Position numbers and translations under genes: made by a program
Source of the DNA: Chelatococcus asaccharovorans
GTDB taxonomy: Bacteria > Pseudomonadota > Alphaproteobacteria > Rhizobiales > Beijerinckiaceae
Direction: 5' to 3'
Assembly: GCF_003201475.1 (NCBI RefSeq)
Contig: NZ_QJJK01000015.1
Location: 62,001 to 126,000, forward strand
Length of the DNA: 64,000 nucleotides
The notes under the pieces: model-generated
What the model saw: the letters and a program-made list of their open reading frames with translations, nothing else
What the model was told of the DNA's origin: nothing
The model's database searches: none
Shown here: positions 58,648 to 64,000 of the stretch, one piece after another
How the letters are laid out: each line of letters starts with the position of its first letter
How positions within the stretch are numbered: position 1 is the first letter of the stretch

Positions 58648-59933
58648 GTCGGCATACCGCGCGACAATGTCGGCGCACCCACATCCGTGCGCGCCGGCGC
58701 CAGCGTGTCGATCAGCTGTCGCCATTCGGCGATGCCGCGCGTCTCGCTGAAGTGTTCATCGTAGACTTGGCGTGCGTTGGCGCCCCATTCGCGCCTGCGC
58801 TCGGGCGATTGCGCGAGGTCGAGCACGGCGCGCGCGAGCCCGTCGACATCCCCGATGGCGACCGATGCGCCACATTGTGCGCGTGCGAGGGCGCGAGCAA
58901 TCTCCCCATCGGTGTCGCCGACGAACAGCGTGGGCCGGCCGGCCGCCGCGATGCCGTAGAACTTGCTCGGCACGATATAAGGCTCCATGGGCGGCAGCAG
59001 GCTGACGAGATGGACGTCGGGAAGGCCGAGGCATTCCGCAAGCCGCTCCCGCGGCTGCAGCGGCTTGAACATCACGTTGGCAAGGCCGCGCCGGGCCGCC
59101 TCCGCCTCGACGGCGGCACGCCGATAGCCGCCACCGACAAACAGGAACACGATGTCGTCACGCGTTTTCAGCCGCTCCGCCGTGGCCAGCACCGTGTCGA
59201 ACTCATGCGCGCGGCCGAGATTGCCGGAATAGCCGACGACGCATTTGCCGGTGAGGCCCCATTCCTGCCTGAGCGCGCCCTCTCCAGGCGCGATCGGCCG
59301 GATGGCCTCGCCGTCGGACCAATGGTGGATGATGGCGAGGCTCGAGACGGGTATGCCGCGATCGGCGAGATGCATCGCCATCCGCGCGATGGGGACGACA
59401 TTGCGATGGGCCGCCTTGAGCGAAAGATCCCGCAGCCAGAGGGCGGCCCGGGTCGTGAGCCCTTCGCGGCCGAGCACGCCGAGGTCCATGGCGATTTCGG
59501 GGAAGAGATCGAGAATCCAGTTGACCATGATGCCGCCCTTCAGGCGCACCGCCGCCATCGCGGTGACGGACAGCATGGGCGGATCCGTGCAGATGATGGC
59601 GACATCGCCGCGCCGGACATGTTTGAGGAGGGCGGTGAAGACGCTCATGTGGAAGGTGGCGTAGTCGAGCATGCGGCCGATCAACCGGTCGCGGCCAAAA
59701 CGCGTGGTGGGGAGGCGGTGGATGCGCACTGCGCCGATCTCGCCGTCCGGCGGCAGCGTATGGCTTGCGTCGTTGTGGACCCCCCGGCTTGCCAGGATAT
59801 GGACACCGTCAATGGCCGCCGCTGCGGGACGTCCGGCGGGGCCCTGTGCGATCCCCTGTGCGAGGCTGGTCGCGATGCGGCTCGTTGCCGACTCGTCGGG
59901 GAAGAAATAGCGGTTGGCCAGGATGATCTGCAT
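58644..59933 (-). CDS. Glycosyltransferase family 4 protein (WbuB-like)
   Basis: A 429-residue GT-B enzyme. The start MQIILANRYFFPDESATSRI resembles WbuB/WcaI transferases, with VNWILDLFPEIAMDLG in the acceptor domain and GYSGNLGRAHEFDTVLATAE opening the donor domain; the donor motif region is PSKFYGIAAAGRPTLFVG. ATG 59933 follows GGAGGCATCG. It is the first gene of a three-gene leftward operon. Confidence 0.87.
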   Translation of the reverse strand: MQIILANRYFFPDESATSRIATSLAQGIAQGPAGRPAAAAIDGVHILASRGVHNDASHTLPPDGEIGAVRIHRLPTTRFGRDRLIGRMLDYATFHMSVFTALLKHVRRGDVAIICTDPPMLSVTAMAAVRLKGGIMVNWILDLFPEIAMDLGVLGREGLTTRAALWLRDLSLKAAHRNVVPIARMAMHLADRGIPVSSLAIIHHWSDGEAIRPIAPGEGALRQEWGLTGKCVVGYSGNLGRAHEFDTVLATAERLKTRDDIVFLFVGGGYRRAAVEAEAARRGLANVMFKPLQPRERLAECLGLPDVHLVSLLPPMEPYIVPSKFYGIAAAGRPTLFVGDTDGEIARALARAQCGASVAIGDVDGLARAVLDLAQSPERRREWGANARQVYDEHFSETRGIAEWRQLIDTLAPARTDVGAPTLSRGMPT

Positions 59934-60242
59934 GGGCGATGCCTCCGCGCTCCCGGGCGCTTTGTCGGCGGAGCGCGGGATGAACGCGCTTTCGGGTACC
60001 GCTGATTGTCCTCGCCCGCGAGGGGCCCCGACAAGGCGTGCAAAAGAGGTACGGCCGCATCGCGCTACCACAGCCGTCTACGCCTCACGGGTAACGATAC
60101 AGCCTCATAGTCACTGCGGCCCATAACGCTTTTCCCGGGGCCTGATCCGTCGCATTCGGAGGCTCCCTCGCGGTCCCGTTCAGCCTAGCTTGTGCCGTTG
60201 GGTGCCGCGGCAGGGTCGGCGCGCAGACGGGGAGACGAGCCG
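59934..60242. promoter_or_regulatory. Divergent promoter region
   Basis: A 309-base spacer between the leftward glycosyltransferase operon and the rightward amino-uronic acid operon. No gene, hairpin or named operator was recognised. Confidence 0.4.
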
Positions 60243-60782
60243 ATGGCGATCGCCAATGTCGAACTGGGAGACGGAGTGAGGATATTCCAGCCGGATCTCG
60301 TCAATCTCTACGGCTGCCATATCGGAGCCGGGACGCGGATCGGCCCCTTCGTGGAAATCCAGAAAGGCGCGATCATCGGCGCCCGCTGCAAGATCTCCTC
60401 CCATTCCTTCATATGCGAAGGCGTGACCATCGAGGACGAGGTCATGATTGCCCACGGTGTGATGTTCACCAATGGTCTCTATCCCCGGGCGACCACCGAC
60501 GCAGGCGTCTTGCAGACCGAGGACGACTGGGACCTCGTCAGAACGCTGGTGCGCCGGCGTGCCTCCATCGGTTCGAACGCCACGATCGTCTGTGGCATCA
60601 CGATCGGCGAGGGCGCTCTCGTCGGGGCCGGCGCGGTGGTGACGCGCGACGTGCCGGACCACGCCATCGTCGTCGGCGTTCCCGCCCGCGTCATCGGTGA
60701 TGTGCGCAGGCGGGAGCGCACCGCCCCCCGTGATTGGCGCAGAGGAGCCCGCGCGGCCCGCTCGTCGGGGAGGCTCGCATGA
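60243..60782 (+). CDS. WbpD-like sugar N-acetyltransferase (left-handed beta-helix)
   Basis: A 179-residue hexapeptide acyltransferase. [20 protein letters not shown] and [20 protein letters not shown] are typical of UDP-2-acetamido-3-amino-glucuronate N-acetyltransferases, with [17 protein letters not shown] carrying the active-site His region. ATG 60243 follows GGGAGACGAGCC. It is coupled to the dehydrogenase gene (overlap 60779-60782) and precedes a DegT-type aminotransferase, forming a WbpD/WbpB/WbpE-like set. Confidence 0.85.
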   Translation: MAIANVELGDGVRIFQPDLVNLYGCHIGAGTRIGPFVEIQKGAIIGARCKISSHSFICEGVTIEDEVMIAHGVMFTNGLYPRATTDAGVLQTEDDWDLVRTLVRRRASIGSNATIVCGITIGEGALVGAGAVVTRDVPDHAIVVGVPARVIGDVRRRERTAPRDWRRGARAARSSGRLA

Positions 60783-61852
60783 CCAATCGGCAGCAGCGTG
60801 AACCGAAGGCGCCATCCCGTGCCTGTCTTGGCGTCGGTGTCATCGGCTACGGCTACTGGGGGCCGAATATCGCGCGCAGTATCGCGACCACCGAAGGGTG
60901 CCATGTTGCTGCGATCGGCGATGCCTCCGACGATGCCCTTGCCCGCGCCGGCCGCATGTATCCGGGTGCACATCTCTGGAAGAACTGGCGGGACGTCATC
61001 GCCGACCCTTCTGTCGACGCGGTCGCGGTGGTAACGCCCGTCCGTCAGCATTATGAGATGGCGCTTGCTGCCCTGCGGGCCGGCAAACATGTGCTGGTCG
61101 AAAAGCCGATGACCGAGACCTCGGCGCAGGGTGCGGCGCTCATCGAGGAGGCCGACCGTCGCAATCTCATTCTGATGGTCGATCACACCTTCGTCTATAC
61201 GGGCGCCGTGCAGAAAATCCGGGATCTTGTCGTGCAGGGGATCGTCGGTGAGGTCTATTACTACGATTCAACCCGCATCAATCTTGGGCTCTTCCAGAGC
61301 GACGTCAATGTCATCTGGGATCTTGCAGTCCATGACCTCTCGATCATCGATTTCTTGCTTGATGATGTGCCCGTGGCCATCTCGGCCTGCGGCGCCGACC
61401 ATCTGCATGGCAACCGCGAGAACATGGCGCATATCGTGCTCTATTTTTCGAGCGGCACGATCGCCCATCTCAATGTCAATTGGCTTGCCCCGGTCAAGGT
61501 GCGGCGCACGCTGATCGGCGGCAGCCAGCGCATGATCGTCTATGACGATCTGGAGCCGAGCGAGAAGGTCAAGGTCTACGATCGCGGCGTGGACATCAGG
61601 CTCGCACAGGAGCGGATCCACGAAGCGCGCGTGTCGTACCGGATCGGCGACATGTGGGCTCCGCAGACCTCGGTGAAGGAGGCGCTCGTCACCGAGATCG
61701 AGCATTTCGTCGACTGCGTCGCCAACAATCGCGTCCCGCTGACGAGCGGCGCGGTCGGGCTCAATATCGTCTCCTATCTCGAATATGCGACGCAATCCCT
61801 CAATCAGCGGGGACATCCCGTCGAACTCGCGCCGCTGAGGAGGGTGTCATGA
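60779..61852 (+). CDS. WbpB/WlbA-like UDP-sugar 3-dehydrogenase (Gfo/Idh/MocA family)
   Basis: A 357-residue oxidoreductase. The Rossmann motif is [18 protein letters not shown], the catalytic segment is [11 protein letters not shown], and [20 protein letters not shown] carries the active-site Asp-x3-His. This form is common in nucleotide-sugar loci, where it oxidises the 3-hydroxyl of UDP-GlcNAcA so that a DegT enzyme can aminate it. It overlaps both neighbours by ATGA. Confidence 0.86.
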   Translation: MTNRQQREPKAPSRACLGVGVIGYGYWGPNIARSIATTEGCHVAAIGDASDDALARAGRMYPGAHLWKNWRDVIADPSVDAVAVVTPVRQHYEMALAALRAGKHVLVEKPMTETSAQGAALIEEADRRNLILMVDHTFVYTGAVQKIRDLVVQGIVGEVYYYDSTRINLGLFQSDVNVIWDLAVHDLSIIDFLLDDVPVAISACGADHLHGNRENMAHIVLYFSSGTIAHLNVNWLAPVKVRRTLIGGSQRMIVYDDLEPSEKVKVYDRGVDIRLAQERIHEARVSYRIGDMWAPQTSVKEALVTEIEHFVDCVANNRVPLTSGAVGLNIVSYLEYATQSLNQRGHPVELAPLRRVS

Positions 61853-63093
61853 TCCCGCTCCTCGACCTCAAGGCGCAATACGCGACGATTGCCGCCGAGC
61901 TCGAAAATGCCGCCTTGGCCGTGCTGCGCAGCGGCGGCTATGTGCTCGGCTCCCCTGTCGCAGACTTCGAGCGCAACTTTGCCGCCTATTGCGGCGTCGC
62001 GGAAGCGGTCGGCGTCAGCAGCGGCACCGCAGCGCTCCATCTCGCGCTCGAAGCGGCAGGCGTCGGTGCCGGTCATGAAGTGATCACGACGCCTCTCACC
62101 TTTGTCGCGACGGTCGCCGCCATCGCATATTGCGGCGCGCGGCCCGTGCTCGTCGACGTTGACGCGGAGAGCCTGACCCTCGATCCGGCGCGGATCGAGG
62201 CGGCGATCACACCCCGCACGCGCGCCATCATGCCCATTCATCTGCATGGGCGGCTCGCTGACATGGAGGCCATCGGCGCCATTGCCCGGCGGCATGGTTT
62301 GCTCGTCATCGAGGATGCAGCGCAGGCCCATGGCGCGGAGAGGGATGGTCGCCGCGCCGGGGCGTTCGGGGATATTGGCTGCTTCAGCTTCTATCCCGGC
62401 AAGAATCTCGGCGCCTGCGGCGAAGGTGGCGCCATCGTCACCAAGCGTGCCGATCTCGCGGAGGCCGTGCGTTGCCTGCGCGACTGGGGGCAGGCGGGCA
62501 AATACAATCATATCCGCAAGGGCTACAATTTTCGGCTCGACGCGATCCAGGCCGCGCTGCTCGACGTGAAGCTCCGCCATCTCTCGCATTGGACCGAGGA
62601 ACGCCGCCGTATCGCGGACGCCTATCATCGCGGGCTAGCCTCCTCGGACGTTGGGCTCCCCGCTCAGGCCGGCCGCGACCATGTCCACCATGTCTTCGCG
62701 ATCCGCGCGCCGGCGCGCGACGCATTGGCGGCGGCTCTGCGGCCAGACGGTGTGGCGACGGGTATCCACTATCCCCGTCCCGTGCATCTGCAGCCGGCCT
62801 ATGCCGATCTCGGCTATCGCGAAGGGGACTTCCCCGTCGCCGAGGCGGCCGCGCGGGAGACGCTTTCGCTGCCGATCTATCCCGAGCTCACGCCCGATCA
62901 GGTCGACCATGTCATTGCCGCAGTCCGTCGCGCCTGCGCGGCGTCCAGGTCGCCCGCGCGCGCCGACCGCAGCCGCAGCAGCCAATGGCGCGAGGATGCC
63001 GGCCCTGCCGATTCCCTGGCTTTTCGTTCCCCTCACATTCCGGATGGCGCTCCGATCATCGATGAGGTTTGCGATGCACGACGTTCCGCATGA
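61849..63093 (+). CDS. DegT/DnrJ/EryC1/StrS aminotransferase (WbpE-like)
   Basis: A 414-residue PLP enzyme. The catalytic Lys is in CFSFYPGKNLGACGEGG, PLP-ring contacts are in IEDAAQAHGAE, and SSGTAALHLALEAAGVG binds phosphate. It would aminate the 3-keto UDP-sugar made by the preceding enzyme. Typical members are 360-370 residues; this one carries an extra Arg/Ser-rich tail of about 45 residues that overlaps the next gene by 20 bases. The ATG overlaps the previous stop. Confidence 0.88.
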   Translation: MIPLLDLKAQYATIAAELENAALAVLRSGGYVLGSPVADFERNFAAYCGVAEAVGVSSGTAALHLALEAAGVGAGHEVITTPLTFVATVAAIAYCGARPVLVDVDAESLTLDPARIEAAITPRTRAIMPIHLHGRLADMEAIGAIARRHGLLVIEDAAQAHGAERDGRRAGAFGDIGCFSFYPGKNLGACGEGGAIVTKRADLAEAVRCLRDWGQAGKYNHIRKGYNFRLDAIQAALLDVKLRHLSHWTEERRRIADAYHRGLASSDVGLPAQAGRDHVHHVFAIRAPARDALAAALRPDGVATGIHYPRPVHLQPAYADLGYREGDFPVAEAAARETLSLPIYPELTPDQVDHVIAAVRRACAASRSPARADRSRSSQWREDAGPADSLAFRSPHIPDGAPIIDEVCDARRSA

Positions 63094-64000
63094 TACGCCC
63101 AATGACACGCCCAACGGCGTGACCCAATGCCTGTCCGAGGCCTGCAAGGTCCTGGCCGGTCACCGCATGCTCGTCACAGGTGGCGCCGGCTTCGTCGGCT
63201 CGCACATCGTCGACGCGCTCCTGAAGGTCGGTTGCAGCGAGGTCGTCGTCATCGACAACATGATCCGCGGGCGCCCGGAGAATCTGGCCGCGGCGCTCGC
63301 ATCCGGCCGCGTGCGGCTGATCGAGGGGGATATCCGCGATCGCGCCCTGATGGCGAGCCTCTTGTCCGGTATCGACACGGTCTTTCACCAGGCGGCCCTG
63401 CGCATCACCCATTGCGCGGCGGAGCCGCGGCTCGCCATGGAAGTGATGGTCGATGCGACCTTCGATCTTATCGAGCGTTGCCGGCAGATGGGCATCCGCA
63501 AGATCGTCATGGCATCATCTGCCTCTGTGTATGGGATGGCGGAGACTTTCCCGACAACCGAGCGGCAGCATCCCTATGGCAACCGCACGCTCTATGGCGC
63601 GGCCAAGGCCTTCGGTGAAGGAATGCTGCGGTCCTTCCACGACATGTACGGGCTCGATTATGTCGCCTTGCGCTATTTCAACGTCTATGGACCGCGCATG
63701 GATATCCACGGCCGCTACACCGAGGTGCTGATCCGCTGGATGGAGCGGCTCGCGGCGGGAGAGCCACCGGTCATCTTCGGCTCCGGCCTGCAGTCGATGG
63801 ACATGGTGCATGTCCGCGACGTCGCCCGCGCCAATCTCCTGGCTGCAGCCTCGGATGCAACGGACATCGCCCTGAATGTCGGGACGGGCCGGGAAACATC
63901 CCTGCTCGAACTCGCCGCGGTTCTGGCGGCTGTGATGCGGCAGTCGGATCTCACGGCGGTCCACGAGGCGGAGCGCGCGGTCAATCCCGTTCCGCGGCGC
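63074..64000 (+). CDS. NAD-dependent epimerase/dehydratase family protein, 3-prime truncated by window
   Basis: The frame is open for 309 codons to the window edge. The N-terminal Rossmann motif RMLVTGGAGFVGSHIVDALL is at about residues 31-50, IEGDIRDRALM follows, the Ser of MASSASVYG and the Tyr-x-x-x-Lys of TLYGAAKAFGE form the catalytic triad, and YFNVYGPRMDIHG is the substrate loop. It resembles UDP-glucuronate or UDP-hexose 4-epimerases. ATG 63074 has GAGG upstream and about 30 residues precede the Rossmann fold, more than usual. Confidence 0.85.
   Translation, partial: MHDVPHDTPNDTPNGVTQCLSEACKVLAGHRMLVTGGAGFVGSHIVDALLKVGCSEVVVIDNMIRGRPENLAAALASGRVRLIEGDIRDRALMASLLSGIDTVFHQAALRITHCAAEPRLAMEVMVDATFDLIERCRQMGIRKIVMASSASVYGMAETFPTTERQHPYGNRTLYGAAKAFGEGMLRSFHDMYGLDYVALRYFNVYGPRMDIHGRYTEVLIRWMERLAAGEPPVIFGSGLQSMDMVHVRDVARANLLAAASDATDIALNVGTGRETSLLELAAVLAAVMRQSDLTAVHEAERAVNPVPRR

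Noticed and set aside
1-64000. tRNA, rRNA, riboswitch or phage attachment sites
   Set aside because: Reading both strands I saw no cloverleaf with a T-loop GTTCGAATC pattern, no rRNA segment and no known riboswitch core. A covariance-model scan would be needed to exclude small RNAs.

Overview
The window looks like the chromosome of an alphaproteobacterium of the order Hyphomicrobiales (Rhizobiales; a Bosea- or Chelatococcus-like organism is my guess, not a measured assignment). The reasons are the high G+C codon use, the density of ABC uptake systems for sugar acids and amino-acid derivatives with private GntR, LacI and IclR regulators, mosaic palindromic repeats of the kind found in rhizobial intergenic DNA, and ExoP/ExoF-like polysaccharide export proteins. 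No rRNA, tRNA, CRISPR array or complete insertion sequence was found.

Bases 1-7231 form a nitrogen/amide utilisation locus: the start of an N-carbamoyl-amino-acid hydrolase-like gene and a DUF3830 protein on the minus strand, then divergently a complete branched-chain-amino-acid-type ABC transporter (binding protein, two permeases, two ATPases), a hydantoin/Asp-Glu racemase and a GntR regulator. Bases 7290-14773 form a second locus, built around a divergent promoter: GntR, two Dpp-type permeases, a glucarate-dehydratase-like enolase and an RraA-like aldolase leftward; a Dpp-type binding protein and a second RraA-like protein rightward. It has no ATPase gene of its own here. Bases 14874-16951 hold small unrelated genes (glutathione transferase, DUF488, SRPBCC protein) and a cupin remnant.

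Bases 17225-33698 look like a large sugar/sugar-acid catabolic region: short-chain dehydrogenase, SMP-30 lactonase, a carbohydrate ABC transporter whose operon ends in a membrane-anchored Ig-like protein, an IlvD/Edd dehydratase with its LacI regulator, an enolase-superfamily enzyme with a divergent IclR regulator, a deacetylase-type amidohydrolase, an HpcH/HpaI aldolase, a MalK/UgpC-type ATPase, a Gfo/Idh/MocA oxidoreductase and a PfkB kinase. Together these could carry out an oxidative non-phosphorylative route (sugar, lactone, aldonate, 2-keto-3-deoxy acid, pyruvate plus aldehyde). Bases 33866-37714 hold a homodimeric pyruvate-dehydrogenase-E1-like (MdeB-like) gene divergent from an Lrp/AsnC regulator, and an aldo/keto reductase.

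Bases 37.8-40.4 kb are a gene-poor, partly AT-rich boundary with small uncertain genes and an orphan DNA-binding half of an IS630-type transposase. From 40.4 kb to the end lies an exopolysaccharide/capsule cluster: a LuxR-type regulator with a degenerate receiver, ExoP-like and ExoF-like export proteins, GDP-fucose synthase, a WecA-like initiating transferase, seven glycosyltransferases, a flippase, a candidate polymerase, acetyltransferases, and a WbpD/WbpB/WbpE-like set for a 2,3-diamino-uronic acid sugar, ending in a truncated NAD-dependent epimerase. Many genes of this cluster overlap by ATGA or GTGA, which points to translational coupling.

The most unusual sequence features lie between genes: a tandem pair of related palindromes inside the Liv operon, a roughly 200-bp element with 31-bp perfect inverted repeats, two-copy families of mosaic palindromes, and several clear operator-like dyads placed at divergent promoters.
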